Shown here piece by piece: positions 42,001 through 52,184 of a stretch of 64,000 bases of DNA. Location: contig NC_084774.1 in assembly GCF_028858725.1 (NCBI RefSeq), positions 9,150,001 through 9,214,000 of the forward strand, given 5' to 3'. The DNA is from Colius striatus. Lineage: Eukaryota > Chordata > Aves > Coliiformes > Coliidae. Each line of letters begins with the position of its first letter. The first letter of the stretch is position 1. The notes under the pieces were generated by a model. The model was not told where the DNA came from, made no database searches, and was given only the letters and a program-made list of their open reading frames with translations. A program made the translations under genes and the position numbers.

Positions 42001-45000
42001 GCGTAGGTTGTGCTGTGGAGGCTTGGGGAAGACATAACCATGCCCAGAGCTATGCACTGGTGTCATTCCTGGAGGTGAGGTTAGGTAAATGGCACCAGCC
42101 CAAATGCTGACCCAAACTATGGTCTCAGTGAAGCCAGGTGGAAGCAGAATTTGGCTTTGAGCTCCCAACACTTGCAAGCAGTGTGTCCTGGCAGTGCAGT
42201 GAAGGTAAGGGACTCCTCTGGGGATGTCAGCTGTGGCCACATCAGCACTACTACACCAAAACAGGGCAGGATCTGCACACTCCTGATGTGCTGCTTCTGC
42301 TCACAAACCTCACAGAAAACTCACAGCCCAGTGGGCCAGGAGGGTCTGAGCACTGAGAGAGCTGCAGGGGAAGGTGGGGACAGAGCAGGCTTGGAGCAGA
42401 GCACAGCCCTGGCACCCAGCAGTGCTGCCTGTGCCTTGCCTACCCCAGCCTCACCTGCTGGTACATGCACAGCCGTTTCCTTCTTCACACCAGCTCCTGG
42501 AGGTTTCTTTTTCAGCTCCTCTGTGTTAGTGTTCCCCTCCAACTTCTTGGCTCGATGGGCCTTTGCCTTGTCCTCTGCTTTAACGAGTCCTGTAGAGAGA
42601 GAGGATATTTAGCCAGTGCTGGCTTTACAACCCTCACACCAACTCACATTTAGCAGGTAAAAAAATCTGCCTGGGAAGTGCCTGGAAATCTGCTCTTTAT
42701 TTCCCTGGTTGAATGAAGCTCACAGCCAGCCTGAATCCAGCTGCCTTTGTGCCAGTGAGGCTCCAGGCTTCCTTCCTCCTTCCCAGCTCAGCCAGGTGTA
42801 TTTATGGAGCACGACCACAGTCCCACTCACTCCTGCTTTGTCAGGCTGAAGGAACCAACTTCTGAGCCTCCTCTCAGAAAACATCCCAGTAACATGAATC
42901 TTTCCCCTTGAATTCATTTACTGCAATATGGGCAACCAGAACTTGAGCCAATGTCTGAGGGCTGGATGCATCACCTGCCTCTTCTACACAGCAGAAATCC
43001 TTCTTGGTGCCACTGGAAACATCCATGGCATCCCAGGACAGTGGGAGACGATGAGATGACGTATCTCATGTCTCAATTGTGTCAGCAGCTTGTTACTCAT
43101 GTTCCAGCTGGATATACCCAGATCATTCCCTCTCTTCCCTCATTTCCCAGTGACAGGCTCCTGAGCAGAGCAGATGTGGTTGGTATCAAGTGCCAGCTCT
43201 GCTGCTGTCTTTGATTCCCTTTACAACACTCTTATGGCCAAAGGCACCAGCACCTCCTCCAGCATGATATTCCCAGGCTCTGGGTGGCTGTTGTGTATCT
43301 CTACCACAGAGAGGGCTCCTGGGGAAGGGGTTTCCCTGAAACGGCCCAAGGAGATGCTGCAACCCCCCAGCTGACCAGAGTGCCCCCGTTACCTTTCAGT
43401 CCAAACGTTCCCGAGATGGATGGCTGCTCCCCCGTAAACTTCTTAGGAGTTTTCTGTTTCCTTCCTGACTCAAAAGAGAGAAACAGAGAGAAAGATTTGG
43501 TCAAATAACTGTACTGCCAGGGGAAGCTGCAGCAGTTTCAGGGCATGGGGTGGGCACACATTCCACCTTGAGGAGGCCTTTACCACTGAGAAACACAGGG
43601 GCTGTCAAATGAAGCACCCACCAACCAACCAGTGACAGGACACTGCTTCCCACCCCACACACCCAGGAGAAATAAGAGTATCCAGAGCTAATTCAAGGAG
43701 TGGAAGTGATGTGTCTGCCTAGTGCCCAAAGTCACGTGGCTTCCACAGCCTCAGCACCTGAGCTGCTGCTGGTGGACCACTTTGGTGCTACAAAGTGTGA
43801 CCCCATGCCACGATGGGGCCAGCCACATGCCTGGCAGCCCTGCAGTGCCAGTGGACAGAGTGAGCCTCCTTATCCTGCCTCAGATTTCAGTAACATGGGT
43901 TTGCCACAACCTCCCTGCTTTAAACTGCCACAGTGAGGCCAGAAGGGCTGACAGAGCAGCCTGCCACGCTGCAGGGAACACAATCCAGTCCTACAGAAAT
44001 CCATCTACCCCAGCTGCAGCTGGGTTTTACCTCCCAGTGGAACTCACTGCTGCAAGAAACCGGGGGAACTGGGGGAGGGGGTGGTGTGTGCAAATGACCA
44101 GGGTCAGAGAGACCCCCTGCATCAGCATTAGCTACAGTAGAGCCCCTTCCCACAGGACACCCCTCTCCACAGCCCCAGGCTCTAATCTTACTGTGCTTCA
44201 TCCTCTCGGGGTCTTCCTCCTGCAGTGAGGCCTGGCTGCCCCCCTGCTGGGAGACATCTTTGCCACTCGAGGACTTGGCCGTGGGGGTGGCAGCTGCCAC
44301 AGCCTCGGCTGCAGCGATCTGGAACTCTTTGCTCTCCCGGCTCTCCGCCGGGCACTCGCCGTTCTCAGTGTGCTCCTGGCCCACGGCTTTTTCCGTCTTT
44401 GCCTGTTTGGGATGGATGGTGGGGCAAGCTGAACTCTCAGCAGCTCTAGGGCAAAGCACAGAGGGCTTGTTTAAAGAGGGGTTGTTAGACAAATGTCCTG
44501 ACACCTCTTCCCCCCTTCACCAGCCCAGATGATGGGAATGGAGGCGGGCGTGTTCCCCTGCTCCCAGCCATCCCCCTGCCCCTGCCACGCAGCCCAGCCA
44601 CAGCCTGGTACCTTTTCTTGCCACTGCTCTTCCCAATGGCCTTTGTCACTTTGTTTTCTGCTTTGCTGGTTGGCACTGGCCTGTCCAAGTGATTCCAGAG
44701 CCGATGCTTTTCCAGCTGGGTTTTGGAGGTGAAGGCAGCTTCGCAGTATGAGCATGAATACGTCAGCCTCTCGGAGATAGCACCCTATGAAGAGCAGGGA
44801 GAGATGGGTGAGCACAGATGTCAAGCCATGAAAGGGATGGGCTTTTTCTGACACAGGCAAGAACAAAACCCATGTGTAACACCCTACTGCCTTTCCAAAG
44901 AGTTACCAATGGTCCATAATCCCTCCAGACCAGACCTGACACTGAGCTGAAGGGATCTCAGTCCCTCTTGTACATGTCTCACAAACTGCTCCTGGCCCAG

Positions 45001-47780
45001 ATGTGCCCTCCCCAGTTTAATCTCCTGGGGTTTCAGGCCTGAGACGGGCTTTACCCTGTAAATGGCAACCTAAGAGCTGGCTGCTCAGATGGACAGATAG
45101 CCTTCTGTTGTCCTTACCCCTTGGCAGCGCTGATAGTGGTACTTCAAGCCATAAATGCTGGGGAACTCCAGCCAGCAGCCTGAATTGGGACATTTCACCC
45201 TGGAGTGGGCTTTGAATTCGTCCTTCCACTGGTTCATCAGGGGGAGCTGGGAATGGGAGAGACAACAGACATTGCTGAGCAAAGAGCATCACGTGGCTGG
45301 GTGCATCCAGAGGCACAAATGGGACTCTCTCTCATTACTGTCCATCCCCTCCCACCACACAAAGTGGAACCCCAGGGCTGTGTTTCAGTGCTCCCTCCAG
45401 CAAGAGGTGCTGGGACAGATGTTGCAGGCTCTACAGGCTAATGATTCCTCCTGAGAATTTACCTTGCTGTGCCTCCCAGAGCACAGGCACGCTCCAGGCC
45501 AGGCTGGGCAATAAATCAGGCCAGAAGTCGCCGGGTGATTTAATCACCCCACATTTCATCTAGTCAGTAAATCACCCCATGCCCATGCTCTGGTGACACA
45601 CTGCTCTGTGTGTTGTCTGTGCTACTGTGTGGGAATTAAACTGCACAACTCTGTGGGGAATAAATCACCCCTGTGCCGGTGTAGCCAGACCACGAGCCAA
45701 ACCTGACACGGCGGTGAACGGATCCAGCTCCTCTGGGCACGGCCCCTGGAACAGGAGGCTGGAGGGGAGTACTCTTCCCTAACTGGTGTTTGGGAGGATG
45801 CTGGATGCCTGCACAGAGGGGACTGAGGGGTCAAGATCTTGCCAAGCTCAAGCCAAGGTTGCTCTGAAGATCAGAGCAGCAGGAAGGCAGGTTTAACCCC
45901 GGAGTGGGGCTGGCGGGAGCACGTGGTGCAGCAAGATGTGGAAGGCAAGTCAGAGGGAGTGAGGAAGTGAGTACATCAGGGAGCAGAGCATGTGGGGTCT
46001 TACAGGGATATCTTTCAGTGCCTGGTTCTCAGCCTTGGGTCGTCCTTTCTTCCTGCCTTCTGCTTTGTCAGTGGTTGCATTTCCTGCAAACAGACGCAGT
46101 GCACAGTCACCCTGCTGCCCAGCCCCAGGCTCCTGCTGCCCAGCCAGCTCCCTCAGCTCTGAGCTGCCATGTCCCTGCCCTGACAAGGATGGGGATTCCC
46201 TTTTGGAAAGCAGGCAGTGCACAGCCCCTTCACCTGCAGACACCTGCATGGGAGCTGGCTGCTTCTCCTGGTGCACTGCCAACCCTTCTCCTTTCCTTTA
46301 CACAGCGTGATTTCAGCACAGCTGGGACTTACTTTGGAAAACTATCTTTTATCTTGGGTTGGATGAATTCATTCAATAGCTACATCACTTAGCAAAAGAA
46401 ATCTGTGCCTAGGCCAGCATGCTGGGCCCTGGGCCAGCACAAAAAGTCCCCCAGCCCTGTTGCATGGCTGGTGTGGCTGAGCAGGAGGACACTGGCCAAA
46501 GGGGATGCAGCAGTAAAGATGGGGATGGCTGGGGGGTGAGGACAGGGCAAGGTAGTGTTTAGGGGACTCAGGTTGGTGTCCATGGGGACACTTTTGTAAG
46601 GGGTCATGACTCTGTGTGTGCTCAGAGCAGACTCTTGTGGCATCCTGAGCATGAGCTGAATGCCAACAAGGCAGAAAGGTGTCCAGTTCAGTCAACCAGG
46701 TGAGACTGGGGAACCTCCAGTGTCACATGATGGGGCATGCCAAATCCAAGGCTTGCAACTACCAAGCCCTAGACCAGACACCCTGGCTCACAACAGCAGC
46801 AAACTCCCTGATTTTGAGAAGGATATGGGGACTGAAACACGTTTCTTATGAGGGGATCATCTCTCTTATGCATCACAGAGAAAAATCCTTTCCTGAACGC
46901 CGGTATGTTCATCCTGTGGACAGTTGGAGCTCACTGTCCTTAGCTCACTTAGCAATTACAGCCTCAAGCTCGTCAAGAGAAGAGCAGCATTTGGGAAACA
47001 TTTAGGGCACACAGTTTCTTCACAAGGCCACTGATTATGGGTGCCTGGTGTGAGGTGCATCTCTGGGGTCTGACCCTCGCCTGGAGTCCAGGCCCCTCTC
47101 AGGGTCCAGAGCTGCTGTTATCAAGTTAAAGGCAGAAAGATGGAATCTGCCCAGTGTGAGCAGACAGGAGGGAAAAAACCAAATCCATCTCCTTGGGCCT
47201 GGAGATTCCTGGATAGAGAAATGAGCCATCCATCAGAGTGACAGCCCTTAGCAAGCGGGTCCCTCGGGGCTCATACGCTCACAGGCCTGTGCCTGGGGCC
47301 ACGACACAGGAGACAGCAGACGGTCTGAACTCATTTAAGCCTTTCCAGCCTTTGATGTAACACTTAGCTACCAACAGGATAAATAGGCAGCCAGACACCC
47401 ATCTCGTTAAGCCAGGCACACGCCTCTTGAAAGGGAGAGGCTGCCTCCAGCCCTCCCCTCCCCTTCCAGGCTCTCTGCAGCTTCAGGAGTTTTGGCCCAG
47501 CACAGCCCCTGCAGGTGGGTAAAAGCGAGGAGCAGAGGCACGCTGAGACCTGGTGTACCCACCCCCATCTCATTTTGGCAGCTGCCCCCAAATCCCTGCC
47601 ACCAGGCTTGTCCCCTCTGCCCCATCCACCTCTGTGGAAAGAAAAGCCCAGTTCCTTACCGAGCTTGGGCAGCTCCACCGGCGGGTTTATCCTCGTCTCC
47701 GTCCTGCCGTCTTTGCTGGCAGCAGGTTTGTTGGAGCCTGCAGTTTTCCTTCCACCTTTGCAGGTACAGGAATCCGCCAT
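26767..47780 (-). CDS. ZNF512B: ZNF512B, zinc finger protein 512B (16 coding exons, 734 aa)
   Basis: CDS: 47780-47660, 46083-46004, 45246-45118, 44784-44612, 44445-44192, 43464-43393, 42589-42455, 41186-41059, 38933-38841, 38013-37915, 37317-37147, 36479-36288, 30529-30428, 29491-29429, 27441-27343, 27060-26767; 2205 nt, all phases close. Eight fingers form four pairs, each an HX3C finger then an HX4H finger: C86-C108/C121-H142, C341-C362/C371-H392, C425-C447/C461-H482, C580-C602/C614-H635. RRKQKTP (253-259) fits the NuRD/RBBP4-binding motif. Basic GRP-type segments near residues 51-57 and 668-677 resemble AT-hooks. A nuclear chromatin-associated regulator in mammals, linked to TGF-beta signalling and NuRD. 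Shorter than human (892) because the long Ser/Lys/Pro/Val repeat after finger 2 is absent. The start is set by an ATG two bases after the exon-2 acceptor and by similarity to the human N-terminus. Very secure identification. Confidence 0.97.
27343..27441 (-). CDS. ZNF512B: ZNF512B exon 16 (zinc finger 8)
   Basis: Encodes GEHSVGKYRCLLCQKEFSSE SGVKYHIIKAHSE, a CX2C/HX4H finger. Donor GAG|GTAAGG. Confidence 0.98.
27442..29428 (-). other. ZNF512B: ZNF512B intron 15
   Basis: 2.0 kb; apart from the CR1 fragment at 27832-28030 no feature was recognised. Confidence 0.7.
27832..28030 (+). repeat. CR1 LINE 3' fragment in ZNF512B intron 15
   Basis: Contains GAGGGGTGTCAGCCCCTGTG, GTGGAGCTGAGGTGCTGAGG and ends AAATGATTCTGTGTCTCTAT. 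Confidence 0.9.
29429..29491 (-). CDS. ZNF512B: ZNF512B exon 15 (zinc finger 7, HX3C)
   Basis: 21 codons CCDAIYSSVSGLKAHLANCN K completing finger 7. Acceptor ctgcag|TGC, donor AAG|GTAGGT. Confidence 0.97.
30428..30529 (-). CDS. ZNF512B: ZNF512B exon 14
   Basis: Encodes LNYTRPGLPKLSPRLLENWK NEVKEKGRINCPNN, ending with the first Cys of finger 7. Separated from exon 13 by the largest ZNF512B coding intron (5.8 kb). Confidence 0.97.
30530..36287 (-). other. ZNF512B: ZNF512B intron 13 (5.8 kb)
   Basis: No exon recognised. Holds a 29-bp minisatellite (31562-31676), a pyrimidine tract (32350-32378) and an AT-rich island (32280-32560) that stands out from its surroundings. Confidence 0.75.
31562..31676. 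repeat. 29-bp tandem repeat, 4 copies
   Basis: TGCAAAGGGAAGCTG recurs at 31574, 31603, 31632 and 31660 with period 29 (last 28); spacer CCCCCAAACCTCC varies slightly. Confidence 0.93.
36288..36479 (-). CDS. ZNF512B: ZNF512B exon 13
   Basis: Encodes PAEEPEVKPEPSPVEDFERT, PSGRIRRTSAQVAVFHLQEI and AEDELSKDWTKRRMKDDLVP ETKR, a highly conserved non-finger segment of the ZNF512 family. Confidence 0.97.
37147..37317 (-). CDS. ZNF512B: ZNF512B exon 12 (zinc fingers 5 and 6)
   Basis: Encodes GCMANFSSLMGYQYHQKRCG (rest of HX3C finger 5) and CPHCGKKYKSKAGHDYHVRS EH (finger 6). The chosen donor TCA|GTGAGC gives the length seen in the human protein; the frame stays open for 45 further codons beyond it. 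Confidence 0.94.
37915..38013 (-). CDS. ZNF512B: ZNF512B exon 11
   Basis: Encodes PVPVETAGLGEQEERERLRK VLKQMGKLKCPNE. The charged helix leads into finger 5, whose first Cys is the last Cys here and whose second is in exon 12. Confidence 0.96.
38841..38933 (-). CDS. ZNF512B: ZNF512B exon 10 (zinc finger 4)
   Basis: Encodes LQDALKCQHCKKQFKSKAGL NYHTMAEHVSK, a CX2C/HX4H finger. Donor AAG|GTAAGG. Confidence 0.97.
38934..41058 (-). other. ZNF512B: ZNF512B intron 9
   Basis: 2.1 kb without recognisable repeats or exons. Confidence 0.6.
41059..41186 (-). CDS. ZNF512B: ZNF512B exon 9 (zinc finger 3, HX3C)
   Basis: Encodes NPEDQWQREISEKGEVSC then PTCSVITRKTIVGLKKHMDV CQK. CX2C and HX3C ligands. The acceptor is a tandem CAGCAG, so one Ala may be optional. 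Confidence 0.96.
41187..42454 (-). other. ZNF512B: ZNF512B intron 8
   Basis: 1.3 kb; nothing recognised beyond the splice sites. Confidence 0.6.
42455..42589 (-). CDS. ZNF512B: ZNF512B exon 8 (basic linker)
   Basis: Encodes GLVKAEDKAKAHRAKKLEGN then TNTEELKKKPPGAGVKKETA VHVPA, a Lys-rich linker with no finger. Confidence 0.94.
43393..43464 (-). CDS. ZNF512B: ZNF512B exon 7 (NuRD-type motif)
   Basis: 72 nt encoding RRKQKTPKKFTGEQPSISGT FGLK. The first Arg codon is split with exon 6. Confidence 0.96.
44192..44445 (-). CDS. ZNF512B: ZNF512B exon 6 (disordered linker)
   Basis: Encodes a Ser/Ala/Glu-rich low-complexity linker (AAESSACPTIHPKQAKTEKA ... IAAAEAVAAATPTAKSSSGK) ending DPERMKH, then the first base of the Arg that opens the RRKQKTP motif. 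Confidence 0.93.
44612..44784 (-). CDS. ZNF512B: ZNF512B exon 5 (zinc finger 2)
   Basis: Encodes CSYCEAAFTSKTQLEKHRLW NH (CX2C, HX4H) and then the short link DRPVPTSKAENKVTKAIGKS. In mammals a roughly 150-residue repeat sits inside this link; here PTSK runs straight into AENK. Confidence 0.95.
45118..45246 (-). CDS. ZNF512B: ZNF512B exon 4 (zinc finger 1, HX3C)
   Basis: Encodes LPLMNQWKDEFKAHSRVKC then PNSGCWLEFPSIYGLKYHYQ RCQG. Finger ligands CX4C and HX3C. Confidence 0.97.
46004..46083 (-). CDS. ZNF512B: ZNF512B exon 3
   Basis: Encodes NATTDKAEGRKKGRPKAENQ ALKDIP, including a basic KKGRPK AT-hook-like core. Acceptor tgcag|GA, donor CCT|GTAAGA. Confidence 0.96.
46084..47659 (-). other. ZNF512B: ZNF512B intron 2
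   Basis: 1.6 kb; no repeat family or exon recognised. Confidence 0.6.
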
Positions 47781-47782
47781 CT
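47660..47782 (-). CDS. ZNF512B: ZNF512B exon 2 (start codon)
   Basis: ATG at 47780, two bases after the acceptor (ttcag|AG). Encodes MADSCTCKGGRKTAGSNKPA ... LPKL, corresponding to the start of the human protein. Ends in phase 1. Confidence 0.93.
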
Positions 47783-50700
47783 CTGAAAGAAGCAGGGGAG
47801 GCGTTCAAATTCACTCCTGGGAGGTGGGAGCAACACATGCTGGAAGCAAAGAGAGCTGCTGGGGAGGGGGGCAGAGGGCAGAACCAGCACCCAGCTTATA
47901 GGTTCCCAGCGAGGAGCAGAAAGGAGCCGCGCTGCGGAGCGGTTGTGCTGCAGCGGAGCAACGGCACGGCCATGGCTGAGAAGCTGCTTTCACTCCAGGC
48001 TGCTCTGCCCTCCACACACAGCCTTGATTAGAAACGATGGGCTGACTTTGCCCAGGGAAGTGGCGAATAAACGGCGTTTCCCCTGCGTTTGTTTCGCTGC
48101 TTTCATTGAAAGGCACCAAAAGGAAAGGGGGGGAAATGAAAGAGGGAGTTTAATGAGCAGATGTAGTGATAAATATCCAATTTTCCTTATTAATGGGAAA
48201 CTGTTATAAACTGAGAGTTGTTAATGGTATCTGAATTTTCCCTATTAATAATTCAATTTGGCTTCTCCATAAATAATGAACATCAGGAGTTATCACGGGT
48301 GGCCCAGGCTCACTCCTGGCAGCAGCAGGACACCCCTCTGCTTTGGAGGGTGAAGCCCGTGGCATGGCTGGCTCTGCCCCTGCTTGGTTTCAAGCCCCTT
48401 CCTCCCCTCGCAGCAGCATGAGCAAAGACACACCTGAGGACTAATGCTGTGTCAGGAGGTGTCACTGTGGCCCTGGGGGAAAGCAGTCCCCCAAGCCTGC
48501 CCTGGGAGGTGGTTCCCCAGAGCACCACAGCCTCCAGATCTTGGTCAAGACACGATGTTGATGCTCAGGGAAGTGCCAACCAACGGCTTCACCACCTCTG
48601 CTCCACTCCTCACCCACACACTGTTGTTTTAAAGCACAGACTCGAGGTGTCACCCCCAGTCCCTCCCACGAGACCACGCTCAGCATCGTTTAACTCAACA
48701 GAGCTGATGCCCTGAGCATCCAGACTCATCCTGCCTGTCCTCGTGCCCAGAGGGATGGCACAAACCATGGCAGCATCTCCCACGTGCCCACATCACCGGC
48801 CACACCATCAACACAGGGGACACGAAGGTCCTTGCTGAGGTGTCCCTGGGGACTTTCCACGTGGGAATAGGCACCGTGTGTCACATCCAGTCCTGATGCT
48901 CCGAGAGGACCTGGCAAAAGCTCCCAGCACGTGTCTGGCTGGTGACATGGATGTGGTTGTTTGAAGACAAAAAGGTTAATCAGACCAAGTGAGAAGTTCC
49001 AGCTTTGGCCACAGGTTCTCTGGTGCTTGGTGCTGAACATTTAATCAGCTAATTCAGGCTCTTCTGGTGGGAGACTTGGGTAGGAGGCACAGCCTGACTG
49101 CCAGCAGCCCCTTCCCAGGGACAGCTTGGCGCTGGAGCAGGCAGAGAGGTCCCTGCAGCCCCTTCCAAAATCCCAGCTCCACTCTGCCCTGGTGGGCACT
49201 GCTGCTGTCCCCAGTGCTTTGGGGACAAACACACTGGTCCCCTTCCCTCCTGCACTGCCTCTTGGCACTTCTGTCCCTCCGAGCAATCCTGTCAAGGTGC
49301 TCGAAACAAAAAGAGACTCATGAAAGACCAGTGAACTGAAAGCTGCAGATGACACATCTCTGCACTTCACAACGGGGTGAAAACCAAGTGGAACCCCACG
49401 CAGCTGATGCCTTCATCCAACCTGGGCTAGTGCTGAACCCCATCTGTGCCACGGCTTTGCCCCGTGGGCTGGGCACACATCCCAGGGGGTGATGGACCAC
49501 CAAACCTCCTTGTTGGCCTTGCTGGACAGCTCGAGGGTGACTTGTGAAGGGCAATGCACAGGGCAGCCCTCGTCAACAGTCAGTTGCCCACCTCCTGCTT
49601 GCTCAACGCAGGGCTGGAGCTGGGGCTGCTGCTGAGCACCCCTTCCAAAGCCACTCCTGCCTTCAGCCCCACTCACCAATGCTCCCCATCTCCCTTAACA
49701 CATCTGTCCCTTCAAATGGATCCTGAGGAGCTTAGGAGGTTTAACATCTTTTTTTTTTTCCACACCAAATACTTCTTTGAATTCCCATAAAGCCCTTACC
49801 AAGAGCCAAACCCCTCTGCCTGGTCACCACCACAACCCCAGGGACCCCCAGGAATCGCCCTGGAGCCAGAGACCAGAAACTGCCCCATTGTATTAACATT
49901 TCTTCTTGAAATGTCCAAACCTCACGCTCATTTTTTTGCCTAACACATGCTGACACTGGGCAACAGCCCCACACCCTTCCATGCTTCTCTTAAGGTCTTG
50001 GTGAAAACCCTTTTGCAAGCAAGGCCAGCAGCAGGTCCTCGCCGTGAGCAGGGTGAGGATGGGGTGGGAAGGCCACAGTGGCTTTGCCAATGAAGCCTCC
50101 GGCTCAGCTTTGAGTTATGGTTTTGACAAGTCTGTGGCAGCTTTTGCCAAGTGGCCCATGTCAACACAGGAGCCACTGTGGGATGAGCAGAGGCTGAGCC
50201 AGGGCTGCTGGGAGTGGAGGTGAGGAGGAAACCTGTGGCTGTGGGGATGAAGCCTGGGAATCCCCCCCATGCCAAAGGCACCGCTCCCGAGTCACACGTG
50301 GGCTTGACAAGGGGTGGCAATGTCACAGCCACTGGCAGCCACAGCAGGCTCCTTCCCTTCCTGACCGACCCCTCCTGAGGAGCTGCTGGGCACAGCCCTG
50401 GCACTGGGCACAAACCAGAACAAGATCACTCCACTTGGAGACGCCCATCCATGACTTTGGATTGGGTCTGTGGGAGCACGTGTGCAGCCAGGGACGTCTG
50501 TGACTCTCTCAGCACCCACAGCGTCCTCACAGCTACACGGGGTGAGCTCACCCGTGGGTCCCCACCACAAAGTCTCCCCCTGGGACTCCACAGATGCACC
50601 GTGCCATGAGCCGACCAGCCCAACCACCCATGAGCTCTGCTTATCATCAATGATTTACCACAGCTCCAGATGTAGGTAACACCAAAAGAGGCTGGTGAGG

Positions 50701-51746
50701 TGCCCGTCCCTGCCCCTGGAGCCCTGGCACCAGCAGCGTGCTGGGCAGGACGTGGCCAGGCCAAGGTGGGAGATGGATGCCAAAGGGCACCGATGGCTCT
50801 GCCGTGGCTGGAGAAGCTGTGCTGCCTCCCATGAACTTCAACTGGAGCCACAGCCACGTGCTGGGAGAAACTTCCCCAGGATAAAGATGGAATTGCCCTT
50901 TGCTGGAGGTTTCTCAAGAGGGAACCACATGGTGGGTGAAGCCCCTTGAGCTCCCACCTCTCTGGGTAACGGAGGGCGAGTGGGTGGCTCCGGAGGCACA
51001 TGGTGCAGCCCCTCACCATCGCCCATGTCCAGGGAAGCCCGGGCTGTCCCAGCAAGGCTCCGGCGGAGGGGAGGGCAGGGCCGGGCCGGCGGTGTGAGGC
51101 CGCTGGATGGTGTAAAGTTTCTGTCCGAAGCACGTTAGTGCCAGAATCTCCCCGGGCACAAAAGCAAAGGGGGATAAGGGCGCACACACACGCACACACA
51201 CAGAGCCCCCCAGCCGTGGCCGTGCCGAGGTGGCGATCAGGGCGTCCCCCTGTCCTGGGCATCCCCGTGCCCAGCGCATATGGGACCTGCGCCCTGCCTG
51301 GCCTTGCTGTCAGCTCCCGGCCGTGCCGTGCCCCTGCCCCTGTCCCCTCAGCTCGCTGTCAGCCCGGCGCCCACCGGCCCGTCGCGCCGCGGGCAGGGCC
51401 GCCCCGGGCCTGTCACCTCCCCGGGCCTCAGCGGGGGCCGCGTCCCCGCCTGTCAGCGCCCCGGGCCGCCTCGCGGCCTGCCGCCTCCCCGGGCCCGGCC
51501 GCCCCCATCCCCCGGGCGGCGACCGGGGCTCACCCCCGCGGGCCGGGGCCCGGCCAAGGGCCGGCGGAGAGGGGAGCCCGGCCCGGCCGAGCCGCCGGGA
51601 GGTCGGGGGGGAAGAGCGAAGCGGCAAAATGGCGACGCGGCGGCGGGCGGAGCGCAGCGGGGCGCGGGGGGTCCCCGGCGGCGGCGGCGGCGGGAGCCGG
51701 GGGTGGGGGGTTGGCGGCGGGGCCCGGGCCGCAGCTCGCTGCTTAC
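47783..51746 (-). other. ZNF512B: ZNF512B intron 1 (4.0 kb)
   Basis: Links the CpG-island exon to the start-codon exon. Contains an AT-rich island (48140-48295) with repeated ATTAAT steps. No CR1 seen. Confidence 0.7.
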
Positions 51747-51747
51747 C

Positions 51748-51950
51748 TCGGCGGCGGCGGGCCGCGGTGCGGGGCGCGCAGGGCCCGGTGCCCCCCGGCC
51801 GGCGAGGCGCTGCCGGCCGCCGCCCCCGGCTGCGGGCCGCCGTGCGGGGCTCCCCGGCGCGCCCACCCCCGCGCCAGCGCCGCGCTCCGCTGCCGCGCTC
51901 CCGCCCGCCCGGCCCCGCCGCCGCCGCCGCCGCCGCCGCGGCTCATGCGC
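51748..51950 (-). other. ZNF512B: ZNF512B non-coding exon 1 (approximate 5' end)
   Basis: A strong donor (GAG|GTAAGC) at 51747/51746 lies in the core of the CpG island and joins naturally to the exon-2 acceptor two bases before the ATG. The upstream edge of the exon is a guess. Confidence 0.55.
51915..51940 (-). repeat. (CGG)8 trinucleotide run at the ZNF512B 5' end
   Basis: A perfect CCG run on the plus strand, CGG on the gene strand, just upstream of or within the non-coding first exon. Shorter GGC runs occur at about 51678-51692 and 51749-51762. Confidence 0.85.
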
Positions 51951-52184
51951 GCTCCCCGGCCCGCCCCGCGCGGCCCGGCCCGCCCCGCGCCCCGCCACCG
52001 GCCCCGCGGATCTCGCGTGGCTCCGCCGCCGGCACGGGCGGCAGCGCGGGGCCGGGCAGCGCACACCGGGGCCTCGGTGCGGCCGGGTGCGGCCGGGGCG
52101 GAGCCGGCCGGGGCGGCCCCACCGGCCGCTGCCCCCGACCCCGCCCGGGCTTGCGGGCACGGCCTCCCGCCCGCCGGCCTCCCC

